The notes: generated by a model from the sequence alone, not told the origin. A stretch of DNA of 64,000 nucleotides from Stagonosporopsis chrysanthemi (GCA_022560025.1 JAFISE010000110.1:47042-111041), one strand, 5' to 3'. Numbered from the stretch's first letter, positions 19,917 through 32,703 are shown. Made by a program: numbers and translations.

Positions 19917-21602
19917 TGTAGCGAGGCGTGGGTGTAAATTGATGAGTGAGAAGGTAAATGGTGTGTTGAGTTGGAAACGTGGGTGGCTTCTTCCTTTTGC
20001 GCCTGATTGTTGTAGTGAGGGTAAGGGTGTGGTAAGTTAGGTTGAACAGACGGGTAAGTTGTTCCTTTTACCGGAAGAAATAGGGTCGCAGTATAGTAAA
20101 ATTTGCGCAGTGACTGCAAACATGGTGTAGGTGAAGTGAAACTGCTACAGGCAGATTTCACCACACGAACTAATCAGCAGTGGAACATCTCCTAGATCGC
20201 TATCATAGCGATCACGCTTTGTTCCTGCACGATATTGCTGTCCGCACACAAATTCAGCCCTCATGTGAAGAGGATGATAAGTTAGATTCCCGCAAGCTCG
20301 ATCACTTGAGTATGTCATGTGACTCTGAGCCAATGTACACAATACTTTTCTTCGCAATTGCTCACTAAATCAATCCATTCTTCTATTCGTGTCTTCTTTG
20401 CTCTCTGCAAATACCATAATGGGAGGTAGCACGTGGTCAGCGCAATGCCGCCGTTCGCGCGAGGTCCTGGTGTCAACCTTGGGTGGGAAGAGACCGACCA
20501 GAGATGTCTGAGTCAAGCTGATAGAAAATCTGGGCGCAGGCGCAGGCGTACGGGACCATCATTGACGCTGATAGAGAGTGTTTTGTGGAAATTCGACATG
20601 GCTTTGGCGTGGAGAGACGCGATTTCCAGACACGTGATAAGCTCTCGGTCCGGGCCCATCTTGCAGTTGGCCGTCCGCGCTCGCGTGACACAGCAGTCGG
20701 GCTGGTGGGCGAAGAGGACTTGTGGAAGAAGAAGCCCGGTGGCTGGCGGACGGGACAGGTTCGATCATTGAGACCTCAAGCATGTGTTCGAGAAATTGGC
20801 ATATGTGCAGACGCGTGAACGGAGGGAATAACAGGATTTCACGGGGAATTCAGCAAAACATTCACGCGTTAACAATGGTGTAGGGCTTGGAAGTACGAGT
20901 GACGCGCCTTGTGAGCGTTGTGGCTGGTGTAACATGTGGCGCTTGGACTGTACCGGTAGCGTCAGACTATATCAGCCCTGCCTTGAGGTGATCAATCCCG
21001 CCGTTATAACGCCCATGTATAACAATCAATCGGGCGATCATACGATATACATTAGGTAGAACTGTGGTATCTTGTAGCGCAAAAGCCATTCAGGTCAAGT
21101 GCAAGGGACCACTTGTTCTGGTCCGAACTCACTCAGATGCTTGGAGAGGAAACTCTAGGCATACATTGCAGTTGCGGAATGAAAGAGCTGTCTCATGGGT
21201 AACGAGTCGTTTAGCGCAGCGGGTAAATACGTGTTATGTAGGGTAATCTGGTATGATAGAGCCCCAGGACCAACAGCAAGAGAGCGCAAGGTGTACCTTA
21301 TACTTTAGCGTGGCATTTCTCGCGTCTTTTGATAGGCTGTTCACGAGACGAAGGTGTTCACGGCGCAGGTCACAGTTGAAGCTGGAAGGCTGGTTGTGGA
21401 GAAGCATACTGACAAAGAAGATGAATTGCTTGACTAACTTTTATACTAATTGTACTGTATGCTGAAGTCATCGCTACCATTCAGCTGATTATCCATATCG
21501 ACTCTTGAAAGAAATGGATATCTAGTTCGCTACAGCCAGCCATTGTAACAGGGCTAATATCCTGTAGCAAGAATCCCAAAGTCAGGCTATCTTGTCGATA
21601 CA
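19917..21602. other. Long gene-free stretch
   Basis: No supported gene over 1.7 kb. Frames at 20433-20818 on both strands are Arg/Ser-rich mirror readings of GC-rich DNA. CA- and GA-rich simple stretches occur, and no repeat ends were found. Confidence 0.4.
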
Positions 21603-21785
21603 TGTAACCACGTGGCATGGATCACATGATATTCTATTGTAGCAGGCACTGCCCGGTGTGGGCAAGTACACTTACCTCTGAGCTGAGGGTTCCTGTAGGC
21701 GAACATCAGAACATCACAACACGAGAACAGATAGCAATACAAGCGTTGACCCGCAGCACCACTTGACACTGCTCACGCAGTTACA
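21603..21785 (-). repeat. Solo LTR, family LTR-3, copy 3 (inverted)
   Basis: 183 bp in the opposite orientation to the other copies (TGTAACCACGTGG on the plus strand at its left end, CGCAGTTACA at its right end), with a perfect ATACA duplication at 21598-21602 and 21786-21790. Confidence 0.95.
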
Positions 21786-21874
21786 ATACATGATGTAGGT
21801 GGTCAACATGAAGGTTGCTCAGAGTGAATTTTGGCGCGGTGACACTCAGCGCAACTTCCATCATCATCAGCATC

Positions 21875-22850
21875 TCAAGCGCTCGCGGGACAAGCAGAGA
21901 ATTTTCTGTACGGCGGAGGGTTGAGCGTGGTCTTGACCAGCGGAATTGTAGCTGGAAACTCCAGAATTGTCTCGATCAACGTCACTGCCTTGTCTGGCAC
22001 CGCACTTTCCGTAACTAGGTTGGTGTCTCCTTTGGTCATTTCGTCCCTAACATGACAGATTTCCATTCCGGTCGTGCATACCGTCAGAATGGCAGACAGA
22101 AACATGAGAGCTACATACAGCATAGCGACAACTACCTCAGCATGAATGTGGTCAGTGGGATGTCTAAGATTCGCATACACGTAGATGCCAGCCCAGATAA
22201 CACGGGTTAGCATTGTGAGATCTTCGGTATGTAGACAGAGCACTATACCGATTAGGTTGCAGATGTCCAGGTCCAGAGAAATGAATACTCGAAGAACGAA
22301 ATAAGAGTCACAAGATAATGTTGCACGGAGGTGATGGTGGGTTTGGAGACGCGGCTGCTGAGCGCGGCAAGGCGGTTCTCGGAAAATGTAAAGTTGTGCA
22401 TGACCAGCACGCCTCGGAGTCTCTCAATGTCTGCTGATGCAGGGACAGAGCGGTCTGGGCGATCTTTGTTCTGCATGTTACCTAGAAGAAGTGGGTGAAG
22501 CAATGTTCTGACCGTTAAGATGGTGAGTGTTTGTACATCGACCTGCGATGTGACTGATGTGTATTTGTAGTGAAGCTCTGATCAGCCGAAGATTGAGAGA
22601 AATGTCCGTTGTGGAGCTCTCCATGGAGGGCTGGGAAACGTTGTGCGACTACATAATGTGCACCACAAAGTGAAAAGGAAGCCTTGTCGTCGAACATTAT
22701 GAACAAAAGGATCCAAGAACACTGTGTGGACTGCTTGGCTAACGGCGAAAATTTGCCACTGTACAGAGAGCACAAGGCAAAACTCATCGCCCAGACAAAG
22801 ATGTACACGGATACAGATGAGGCAGAATTTTCGAGGTTCGCGGAAGCCAA
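21875..22850 (-). CDS. Candidate multi-exon membrane protein, structure unresolved
   Basis: Three minus-strand segments look coding. 22850 to about 22515 begins ANLENSASSVSVYIFVWAM and is hydrophobic. 22503-22252 has LVTLISFFEYSFLWTWTS, a membrane helix. 22243-21875 has VVVAMLYVALMFLSAILTV, another helix, then a soluble tail (VTESAVPDKAVTLIETILE). Possible introns contain a TTAAC motif near 22518 and GCTAAC near 22208. The joins are guesses. The overall picture is a membrane protein of three or more helices; no family is assigned. Confidence 0.3.
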
Positions 22851-23434
22851 GTGTAGATAAGTGCACGAATGTTTGTAGAGGAGAGAAGCACTTTTTTTTG
22901 GTGGCAGACCTCCATTGTATCATCAACGCTGTTCAGGAGGTCGCCATGCTGCTGCTTAATGTTAGCTGCAAGACAAAGTTAGTAACCTGTGAGACATTTA
23001 ACGAGATGATGTGACACAAGGAGGTCTTATGCAGTTCCTGTATGAAAGTTTGTCTTTGTCTACACGAGCACCACCCCCATATCCGCCATCATAGTGAAAC
23101 GCAATGTCAAACTGATTCGCATCACTCCCCTGTCTCACCGCGGAACAAAGGACCTGCGGCTCTACTCTATGCACTTTTTCCCTTAAGTACAGCGGGCCTA
23201 GTATCAGTCTTCACTCTTTTCAAGACCGGATATCAGTACTTTTTCACTCTACATTACACACCCGCCTCCCAAAACAACAACTCGTCGATGCCATCCAGTC
23301 CTTGCACGAGCTGGAATTCTCCAAGATTCACTCTCCGTTACACTTCCACCTTCAACACGAACACCAGCACCAACATCAACATCACTAACATCAACATCAC
23401 CCACATTCACCAGACCCTCACAACTTTCAAAAAG
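22851..23434. other. Intergenic; leader region of next gene
   Basis: The last 130 bases are rich in ACA/CAC/CAT triplets (ACATCAACATCACT), like an unstructured fungal 5' leader. No gene seen. Confidence 0.4.
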
Positions 23435-23758
23435 ATGTTCAATCTGCCGCGCTACGCACAGTTGACCCAGTACAGCCCAACCCACACAAAAGCCAACCTG
23501 CCTTTCGCAATCCTCAACCCCAAGGGACTCATCCTCGCCGTCCAAACTCATGGTGAACAGATGGACTCGCCCTCGCCCTGGCTACTCGGTCGCGCACCGC
23601 TGCTAGACAAACCGACGGGCCTCCTGTGTTGGAAGAGCGGTGTCTGGCACACTGCGCAAGAAGTGGCAGAGGGGGCGAGCGGGGGCGAGGTCACTGTGGT
23701 GGGCTGCATGGGGATCGTGGGCGTGGTGATCTGGGACACTCTGTGGAACGGGTGGTGA
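23435..23758 (+). CDS. Hypothetical protein, 107 aa
   Basis: ATG at 23435 follows a CA-rich leader with AAAAAG before the start. The frame is open upstream to 23042, but that part is low-complexity Asn/Thr. The protein has LPFAILNPKGLILAVQTHGE, SPWLLGRAPLLDKPTGLLCW and a C-terminal hydrophobic stretch (VTVVGCMGIVGVVIWDTLW). No family is recognised; the C-terminus could be membrane-associated. The copia element starts 104 bp after the stop, so the gene's 3' region is probably altered by it. Confidence 0.5.
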   Translation: MFNLPRYAQLTQYSPTHTKANLPFAILNPKGLILAVQTHGEQMDSPSPWLLGRAPLLDKPTGLLCWKSGVWHTAQEVAEGASGGEVTVVGCMGIVGVVIWDTLWNGW

Positions 23759-23866
23759 GATAGGTGGGGAGTTTGGGTGCTAGGGGCGTGGATGCAGGGG
23801 TTGAGCTTGGATGGAGGTTATGTGGCTGAGAACTCATCGTCGCTGCACTCGTGTTGTGGAGAGTAT

Positions 23867-24022
23867 TGTTGCGGCGTGAGCAGCCGCTGAAAATGATGGA
23901 AACTGCGCTTGTGTTACTTGCTAGCTAGGGAGCGTCAATATATACATGCTCTGAGACGCGCTAGTCCAAGAGAGTCACAGGAGTGACGATCAAGGCCTGT
24001 AGGGCTAACTTGCACTGCAACA
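23867..24022 (-). repeat. 3' LTR of the copia element (LTR-1)
   Basis: 156 bp, TGTTGCGGCGTGAGC to GCACTGCAACA on the plus strand. It differs from the 5' LTR at about four sites by eye, mostly as C-to-T or G-to-A changes (for example CTAAC against CCGAC). Confidence 0.95.
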
Positions 24023-24031
24023 CACCCCCCC
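24023..24031 (-). other. Polypurine tract
   Basis: On the coding strand the nine bases GGGGGGGTG lie directly before the 3' LTR, the position and composition of the plus-strand primer of LTR retrotransposons. Confidence 0.8.
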
Positions 24032-27000
24032 AGCTGGCGTGAACAACAAAGCTGAATGTTGTACTATCAGTACTATCCTGTAAGTCCTGCTAGATCTAGT
24101 ATATTAGCGTCTTGCGAGCACTTAATATACTGCTCTATGCTCTTTAGGCCTAGCTGTTTAACAAATCTGTAGTGCTTCTGTTGTACTAGCGTCTTTGTAA
24201 GTCTGTCTGCTAGCATATCTATAGTTAGACACTAGGCTACGTGTAGACGCTGCTGCTAAACCTCCTGCCTTAGCTACATCTAATATGTGTTAACATAGCG
24301 TAGCTTTGTATGTAGCCTGTTGTCCTGCTTTATAACTATGCCTACTGTCTGCTTATTGTTATAGTAGATAACAAGCTTTGTGTCTAGGTTAAGCTTAATA
24401 TATTTAAACACACAATTCTACTACTCTATCTTTCTTTTAGCTGTAGACAGAGCTATAAGCTCTGCTTCTGTAGTTAACTTTATAACTAAGTATTAATGTG
24501 TAGCCTTCTAATTAATACACATTCTGTACATCTTAAATAGATATCTATATAAGCTCTGCCTTAACTCTTTGTTGTCTACAAACGCAGCGTTAGATACTCT
24601 ATAAAATAGCAGCAGATTATTAGTTTAACTAATATATATAGTGTTATTCTTTGCTTTATTGCACACTTTAATAGCAAGATACTTAGTACTAATTAAGTAT
24701 CTCTAGACATACTTAGCTGCTGCTATATACTTCTGTCTAAGATTCTGTAAGTGCCTTGCTAGTACTAAGTATACTTGCAATACGTTAAGCCTTGTAAAGG
24801 TTAATATATAAGCTAGTAAACCTACTAGCTGCTAGTATAGCTGTGTGTATTTAAAGCTTGCTTTTTTAACGCTTAGCAGCAGATAGCTGTTAGTTAATAG
24901 TACTACTAGGTACCTCTCTAATATCTAAGCTAAGTTAAATTTAGCTAACACCTTGTTAATAAACAAGTTCTAGACTAGCTATATTACTCTTGCTATCTAG
25001 TCTCTTACTATGCGTATACTAAAAAACTACTTTAGCTTTCTAAGATATTCTATACTATAGGCTTCTTAAAGCTGTCTTTTAAACTAGCTATAATAGCTTA
25101 GGTATTATAAGTGCACAAAGACAACAATATTGTCTATATAAAAGAATATAATAAGCTAATTACTAGTAAATAGACAGAGTATATCTTAAACTTGTCTTAG
25201 GCTTAGCCTTATTAGCGTCTGCTTAAGATACCTATACTAAAGCAGTAGTATGTTCTTTAGGCTATACAAAGCTTGCTTAAGCTTAAGTAGCTTTTTTATC
25301 TATATAACAAACAGCTCTAGTATACGTATATAGACTAGCTGTTTAAGTAGTGTATTTAAGAAGGTATTTAGTATATTATACTAATATACTTATAGGCTAA
25401 AAGCTGCAGCTAATACTATAAGTAGGCAGAACACTTTTACTACTAGCGTTGCAGTATATATGTCTTTCTAGTTATCTTAAAAGTCTTTTCTAATAACTAG
25501 CCTTGCCTTATACTTATATAGGTAGCTATTCTTATTAAATTTATATATAAATACTTACTTTAAAGAGAGTATTTATACCTTAGCTACTATAGCTGCTATA
25601 ACTACTATAGCTACAAAGCAGCTTTTATTCTTACAGCTAGTAAATTCTATATATACTATATTCTTAAACTTATATTTAAATAGATACTTGTCTAAGTCTT
25701 TTTAATATTATAAAGGTAGTAAAAGCTTGTCTTTATACAGTCTTGTAGCTAGCTCTTTTCTAAGTAGCTTCTAAGGCTCTATTACTTTAACAGCTAATAT
25801 AAATACTATAAAGTATATTCTAAGTGTGCTTTGCTGTCTCTGTAATATTAGAACGTTTAACGTATTAATCTAGCTACTAATCTCTTCTTACCTTAGCGTA
25901 TTGTTTATTTATTAATTAAAAGCCTTATTATTAAGAGCTATAGCCTGCTAGCTTTATAGTAACTTAACAGTCTTTTAACTACTTACTAATTGCTTGTTTA
26001 GCTTAAGTGTGCTCTTTAGCGTTAGTAGCTACCTTGCTGTAGTCTCTTTGTCTAACTACTACTTTCTTATAGTCTTACTAAGAAGCTGCTACTTAGCTTG
26101 TTCTATATTTAATTGTCTTATATATATATTATTAGTATTGTGCAGAGCTTGTTCTGTCTCTTACTTATTGTCTTAAGTCTCTAGAATATTAATAGTAGCT
26201 ATAATCTCTTTTAGCCTCTAATAGCTAGAGTAAGCCTTGTTAGCTCTACTCTTTAATAGTATAAAGACTATATCTTATATTTGTACAACTTGTTGTAGTA
26301 TAAGTATTTATACTTAATAAATATTTATTAAGTTATAGCCTACTAGCTAACTTATAAGTACTTTTAATACTAGCTTCTTTCTATATATAAGCTTTGTATT
26401 TAATATATATACTCTTGCTCTAATAGCTGTTAAATAAGCTACTATTAGCTTACGTCTATATATAACCTTATAAGGCGTCTTCTAAGCTAGTACTTTTATA
26501 GGTATTTAATTAAGTAGGTAAACAGCTATTATATAGTACTTATTAGACAGCTCTATAGGTAGGTCTCTGCTTATCTTAATAGCTTGTCTTCTTATAACTA
26601 TAGTACTACTAGCTTACTCTAATAACTTATTCTACTCCTTAGTATACTTAGCTTATAGCTCTACTATAATACTAAGCTCTTTAAATATTTATAGTATTTT
26701 ACTATACTTATAATTACTATTTAGCCTTACAACTAATATATTAGCATAGTACTAATGCTTAATCTTTGCTAGTATTTAACAAGCAATATACTTAAGCATT
26801 ACTAAGCTCTTGTCTATAGGTCTTTGTTATAGCAGTGCTCTAAGCGCTTATACAGCTACACAAAGTTAACGCTTAGTTTATAAAATAGACACTAAGCTAG
26901 CTTCTAAGGCACTTATCTACTAATAAGCTTGTGTAGCTCTAACTAGATGCATATCTTACACTTCTTCTACTAAGGTGCTTTAAGCTGTTTACTAACCTTA

Positions 27001-27585
27001 ATACTATCTACTTAGCTGTTAAGCTAAGTAACTACTCTTTAGCTAATATAGCTAAACAGACTATAAGCTTCTACTAGACTAACTACTAGTAGCTTTTTAT
27101 CTTTACATAACAGCTTAAGAGCAGTATAATATATTATATATACTAATAGCAAAGCTAGTAGCAGTACTTACTCTTTTTTATTATTAATAAGCTAGTACCT
27201 GTCTTTATACTATAGTAAGTATATTATATTTAATAGTCTACTTTAATATAAGTAGTTATAGCTAGAATTAAAGTAAACTCTTAGAAGCCTACTATATAAC
27301 AGTCTAACAATACTTATAAAGAATCTAAAGATATAAGCTATATATATTAGCTTTATCTAACTTTAGCTTGTTAAAGTCTTAATACTAAGTACAACCTTAC
27401 TTTATTCTTCTATCTAGGCTAGTACTTTTTTTACGTAGACGTAATCTGTAAGCTTTCTCTTCTTAATAGCTATTTAGTTTAATCTTCTAGTGTTTGTAAT
27501 ATAATAGTTTAAATCTAGATCTAGTATCTATCTTATAAGTAGTAGCAGCTAAGTCTTATTAGCTATAGCTATAGTCTATAGTATA

Positions 27586-30500
27586 ATATAATAGATAAGC
27601 AAGTTAGCTAGGTAAGCAAGTTAGCTACTTTACTAAGTTTGCGCAGCTCTAAAGTTATATAACTTAACAACACAGTACTATAATATATAGAAATTTAGGT
27701 AGTAAACTAAGCTATAACTAAGCTATTTTTTTTTATAAGTATATAAGTTATAGCCTTACTTTCTATACTTTATACAGTATGCAAGAGCCTAACAGCTAAT
27801 ACTTAATTACTTTCTTTTTTAATACTTGTTATAAGCAATCTACTAACGTATATTATAAGCAAGTAACACATATAAGCAAGTAACGCACCTTACTAACTTT
27901 GCGCACTTTTCTTATCTAAATTTATAATAGCTCTATACAATGTTACTTAATTACTTTTAAATAAAGTAAATATACAGCTTGCTATCTTATCTATTAATGC
28001 TTAATAAATCTAGGGCAATTGTCTTGCTACAGCAATGTACAACGTAGCTAAAGCAACGCTCTGCTGCTAACGCGCTAGAATACCTGCCTAACGTAATTGC
28101 TAACCTAACTTAAGAAAGCTTACTAAGGTAGAAAAGAAGGTAATTATTAGATATATACTTAACTTAGATTCTTGTAGATTTGCGCCTATATACAAAGCTG
28201 TACGTAATATAGCTAATAATCTACTTACTGCACACAGCACTAGTTAAGTTAGTGTCTACTAGCTGTGCAACTTTGTTAAGTGTATAGATAGTCTTAAGAC
28301 ATATTTTAATTAAGCGTATAATAGGCAGCAAGCTCTATGCAAGGATCTAGTCTTAATTAAGAGCTAGTTTAAGCTTATAAAGAAGACAAAGGCTAAGTAT
28401 AGTATCTATAATAATAATGTCTATAACTTTAATAAAGCTAGCTTTATAATAAGTAAGATTACAACTTAGCTTATTATAATAAGATTAAAGAAAAGAGGCA
28501 GGCTAAAGAGTATCTAGCTTAGCAACTATAAATAGGTAACAGTAATTGCTACTATTAACACTACTAGCTAGTTAGTCCTGCTGTTTATTATCTTTGCTAG
28601 CTAGTATTATCTATCTACTTAGTATAAAGAAGTAGAAATACTATATAACTAGGTAATTGCAGTTAGTAATAATAGCTAGACAAATAACAAGCTAAGAGTA
28701 GAGTAGCTAAAGTACTTTAATACTTATACAAAGACTTGTATCTTTAGTATATATTACCTGCTTGTTCTTAATAGCTATAAGAGCTACTACTTTCTTAAGT
28801 TTTAAGAGCTCTGTAAAAAGAATAATATTTATATACTCTGTATACTACTTTACTTATTTTACTTGCTACAGCTACTTAATATTAGCTACTTCTTACTATT
28901 AAAGTGCATGTATAGCTGTAAGATTAAGAGCTTTATCTGCTACTATATTAATTATATTACTAAGCTTAAGTTCTTGCTAGCCTTTAAAGCAGTGTACAAT
29001 TAATTATTTACCTTAGCTAATATCTACTTAGCCTTTTAAGGTGCAGGCTTTATACCTCTCTAGCTAGATACTGTTCTATTAAAGCTTAACATGTAGCTGT
29101 ATATACCTACTCTAGCTACCTTACTAGAGGCGCTCTAGAAGGCATATATACTAAGTAATATATATAAACTTAAGGCTTAATTAACTTTAATAAGTAAGTG
29201 CGTATACTAATATAAGAGCTTATTACCTGCTTTTATTATTAAAGCAATTAATTAGCTTAAGAAGAGCACTAAGGTAATAATACTCTTAGCTAAGTTAATA
29301 TGCAATTAAATTGCTAGCCTTAAGAAGGCTAATAAAGCAGTGTTAGCATATAAATAGTATAAAAAAAAGTGTATACAGCAGCGTAAGGTCTTAACAAAGA
29401 GAGCTAGAGAAGATCTACTTATTTAAAGTAAGGCTAATTAGCAGATTGCTTATAAGCAGCATTAAGAAAAAGAGTAATTAAGTATAAGCTGCTAGGCTCT
29501 TGCGCGCTGTAAGAAGTACAGAGAGACTAGACATAACTCTTGTACGTGTAAGAAAGATACTTTAGATACTACTTAATCTACTCTATTAGTATCTATATAT
29601 TGTTTTATAAAGTAGTTAAGATATATATATATAGAAGTGCGCAAAGTTAGTAAGGTGTGTTACTTGCTTGTACGCATTACTTACTTATAACATACGTTAA
29701 TTAACTTTATATTAAGTAAGTATATCTTTGCTAGCTTTTTTTATTAGCACTCTTTAGTATTATATATACTTTCTTTTGCGCTGCCTATATATAGAAGCTG
29801 CCTAATTTGCTTTCTTAAAACTAGCAATCTAATTGCATATTAGCTTAGCTAATAGTATTATTACCTTAGTACTCTTCTTAAGCTAGTTAATTACTTTAAT
29901 AATTAATACTAGTAATAAGCTCTTATACTTATAGACGTGCTTATATATTAGTATTAATTAAGCTTTAAGCTTATATATATTACTTAGTGTATAAGCCTCT
30001 TAGAGAGCTTCTATAAAAGTAGCTAGTAGAGTTAGTATATATAGCTGCACGTTAAGCTTTAAGAGAATAATATCTAGCTAATATAGAATAAAGCTAGTGC
30101 CTTAAAAAGCTGCGCATATATTAGCTAGTATAAATAATTAATTATATACTACCTTAATAGCTAGCAGAAACTTAAGCTTAGTAATATAGTTAATTTAATA
30201 CTAGATTAGGCTTTTAATCTTATAGCTATATATATGCTTTAGTAGTAAGAAGCAGCTAATATTAAGAAGCTAGAGTAAGTAAAATAAGTAAAGTAGTATA
30301 CAGAGTATATAGATATTACTCTCTTTACAAAGCTCTTAAAATTTAAGAGAGTAGTAGCTCTTATAGCTATTAAGAATAAGTAAGCAATATACTCTTACTA
30401 TACAAGCCTTTGTATAAGCGTTAAAGTACTTTAGCTACTTAACTTCTAGCTAGTTAGTTGTCTATCTATTATTACTAACTACAATTACTTAGTTGTATAA

Positions 30501-31296
30501 GATTAATACTTCTTTATACTAAGTAAAAAGGTAGTACTAGCTAGTTAAGATTAGAAATAGCAGAATAGACTAGCTAGCAGTGTTAATTGTAGTAACTAGC
30601 GTCGCCTACTTGCAATTGCCTAGCTAGATAGACTTTAGCCTACTTCTTTTTTTCTAACGCTGTTATAACAAGCTATATTATAATCTTGCCTAGTATAAAG
30701 CTAGCCTTGTTAAAGTTATAAACATCTTTATTATAAATACTATACTTAGCTTTTATTTACTTTATAAGCTTAAACTAGCTCTTAATTAGTATAAGATCTT
30801 TATATAGAGCTCTTTGCTTATTGTATATATAATTAAAACACGTCTTAAGACTGTCTGTATGCTTAACAAAGTTAGCTAGCTACTTCTACTTAACTTAGCC
30901 TGTACTGTATGCAGCTAGCAGTTTATTAGCTATCTAGTATATAGCTATGTATATAGGCGCAAATCTGCGTGTGTCTAGATTAAGTATATAGTAGACTATT
31001 ACCTCTTTTTTTAGCTAAGTAAGCTTCTTTAAGTTAAGCTAGTAATTATATTAGGCAAGCTTTTTAGTATGTTAGTTATTAAGTGTAGATTTTAGAACGT
31101 TATAGACTGCTGCAGTACACCTAGAGCTACTTAGCTAGTGCTTATTAAAAGAAGTAGAAGTAAGAAGAATATTAGCTTAATTATAAGATAATAGAGTATA
31201 TTATAGTAGAGCTATAGTAATAAGTAGCTTTAAAGCTGTGCAAACTTAGTAAAGTAGCTAATTTACTTACTTAGCTAACTTACTTATCTATTACGT
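27586..31296 (-). mobile_element. Fot1/pogo-like DNA transposon B', nested in the copia element
   Basis: Ends are RIP-mutated forms of the roughly 70-bp inverted repeat of element B (38807-40592): ATATAATAGATAAGC on the left and GCTTATCTATTACGT read inward on the right, each flanked by TA (27584-27585 and 31297-31298). Without the nested element A' its length is 1857 bp. Transposase remnants read on the minus strand at 29720-31200, with stops throughout. It inserted into the copia element before A' inserted into it. Confidence 0.85.
27846..29697 (+). mobile_element. Fot1/pogo-like DNA transposon A', nested in B'
   Basis: 1852 bp, exactly the length of element A at 36941-38792 but inverted. 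Inverted repeats ACGTATATTATAAGC and GCTTATAACATACGT-like ends are flanked by TA (27844-27845 and 29698-29699). Plus-strand remnants match the transposase of A: a central NLDSRRFAPTYKAV-like block at about 28160-28200 and TSWFELIKKTKAKY-like codons near 28360, with many stops. The mutations are overwhelmingly C-to-T and G-to-A relative to A. Confidence 0.9.
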
Positions 31297-32532
31297 TAGT
31301 GTTGCATTATATTATACTTTGCACTAGCTTGCTATTATCTATACTAATAACTGCCTGCGCTTTGTTTTGTGCCTTATTCTCTGCTTAGCTACTTCTTCTA
31401 AGCTAAGCCTTAGCTTGTTTTAGTATTCTTATAATAATACTATTTACTTTGTAAAGCTTATTAAACTTCTTCTTAACTACTTTATTTAGCTGCTAATTTA
31501 GCTATCTAAGGCTACTATTAATATAAAGATAGTCTTTAAATATATAGTTATCTTTATAGAGGTATGTTATGTGTTGTATAGATCTTTCTAGGGCTGTTAG
31601 GCTGTCTAAGCTACCTGCTACACCTAGTATAGTAAATATACTAATTAATAAGGCAATTAGACATATATACTAATAGTAGGACTAAAATTTAGCTACAAGA
31701 TTAGTAGTTAATATATACTACTCTTCTTACTATTTCTTCTTAACTAGCTTTTGTAGCTGTATTAATACCTAGTTATTATTTAGACCTTAGATTAATAGTA
31801 TAAAGTTTTCTTGTAATTAATTACTATTAACCTCTAATATCTTAGTATCTCTTAAGAGTCTAGTAATTGTTACCTACTTATTAAGCTAAGGATTAAGATT
31901 CGCCTTCTATAGCCTTGTGCACACAGCCCTATAGCAGCTGCATAGCTAGTAATTTCTCTTACTTACTAATAGACAGAAGTACTTCTTAAGCATTGTTAGT
32001 TAGCTGTATAGGTCTGCACAGTTAATAATAAGATCTAGATGCCTAATATTAACTGTCTTAGCAATCTTAGAATTAAAGCTCCTTAAGGCCTTCTCTTTCT
32101 GTAGCTATCTTGCCTTGCTATGCTTATACTTCCTTGCCTACACATTGTAAATAGATATCTCTTTAGCAGATAGATCCTTAATATTAATATCTTCCTGCTC
32201 TTTCTTAGATACTTGTGTCTTCTTAAACTTTTACACAGGCTTCTCCTGTAGCTTCTTATCTTGTAGTTTTCTTAGCTTTTCTTTTAACAGCCTTAGGTTA
32301 ACATACAGCTACAAGCTGTCTCTGTCTGCTGTGTCTTTTCTAACAAACAGCTATTTCTCCTAGTTGTCAGGCTTGCTAAGTACAACTAACATCTTTGTCA
32401 CTAGCTAGTCCTGCTTATAAGCACTTATTGTGCCCTCTGCAGGTGTAGCTCTCTCTTAACAGTACAATCAACAGCTAGTTGTGTAGGCTGTATATAAACA
32501 GATAAAACGCAGCAATTGACTGAAGGCTTCTA

Positions 32533-32542
32533 GGCTCATAAC
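32533..32542 (-). other. Primer binding site for initiator tRNA-Met half-molecule
   Basis: Directly after the 5' LTR the coding strand reads GTTATGAGCC, the complement of the anticodon arm of initiator tRNA-Met (GGCTCATAAC) rather than of a tRNA 3' end. Priming by an internally cut initiator tRNA is established for Drosophila copia and yeast Ty5. The adjacent position is bound by zero spacer bases. Confidence 0.75.
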
Positions 32543-32698
32543 TGTTGCGGCGTGAGCAGCCGCTGAAAATGATGGAAACTGCGCTTGTGTTACTTGCTAG
32601 CTAGGGAGCGTCAATATATACATGCTCTGAGACGTGCTAGTCCAAGAGAGTCACAGGAGTGACGATCAAGGCCTGTAGGGCCGACTTGCACCGCAACA
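32543..32698 (-). repeat. 5' LTR of the copia element (LTR-1)
   Basis: 156 bp, TGTTGCGGCGTGAGC to CACCGCAACA on the plus strand. It is less mutated than the 3' LTR and nearly identical in reverse complement to the solo LTR at 3665-3821. Confidence 0.95.
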
Positions 32699-32703
32699 AG
32701 TAT

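Larger units (their letters stand above)
23862..32703 (-). mobile_element. Complete but dead Ty1/copia LTR retrotransposon with nested transposons
   Basis: Element on the minus strand with LTRs at 32543-32698 (5') and 23867-24022 (3'), and a perfect AGTAT duplication at 23862-23866 and 32699-32703. Without the nested insertion it is about 5.1 kb, the usual size of Ty1/copia elements. Internal DNA is very AT/TpA-rich with stops in all frames. Reading through stops on the minus strand near 24100-24480 still shows the RNase H end of copia Pol (LTTEAELIALS, then IDMLADRLTKTLVQQKHYRF). At 25140-25129 the reverse transcriptase motif reads YIDN in place of YVDD, two G-to-A changes. The order RT/RNase H last fits copia, not gypsy. 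It is coding-dead through RIP-like mutation. Confidence 0.95.

Noticed and set aside
25994..26176. 60-codon hydrophobic frame in the AT-rich region
   Set aside because: Chance frame in TpA-rich mutated copia sequence.
24040..32500. Novel AT-rich island, centromere-like or mitochondrial insertion
   Set aside because: Target duplication, paired LTRs, primer site, polypurine tract and copia RNase H remnants show a RIP-mutated retrotransposon with nested Fot1 elements.
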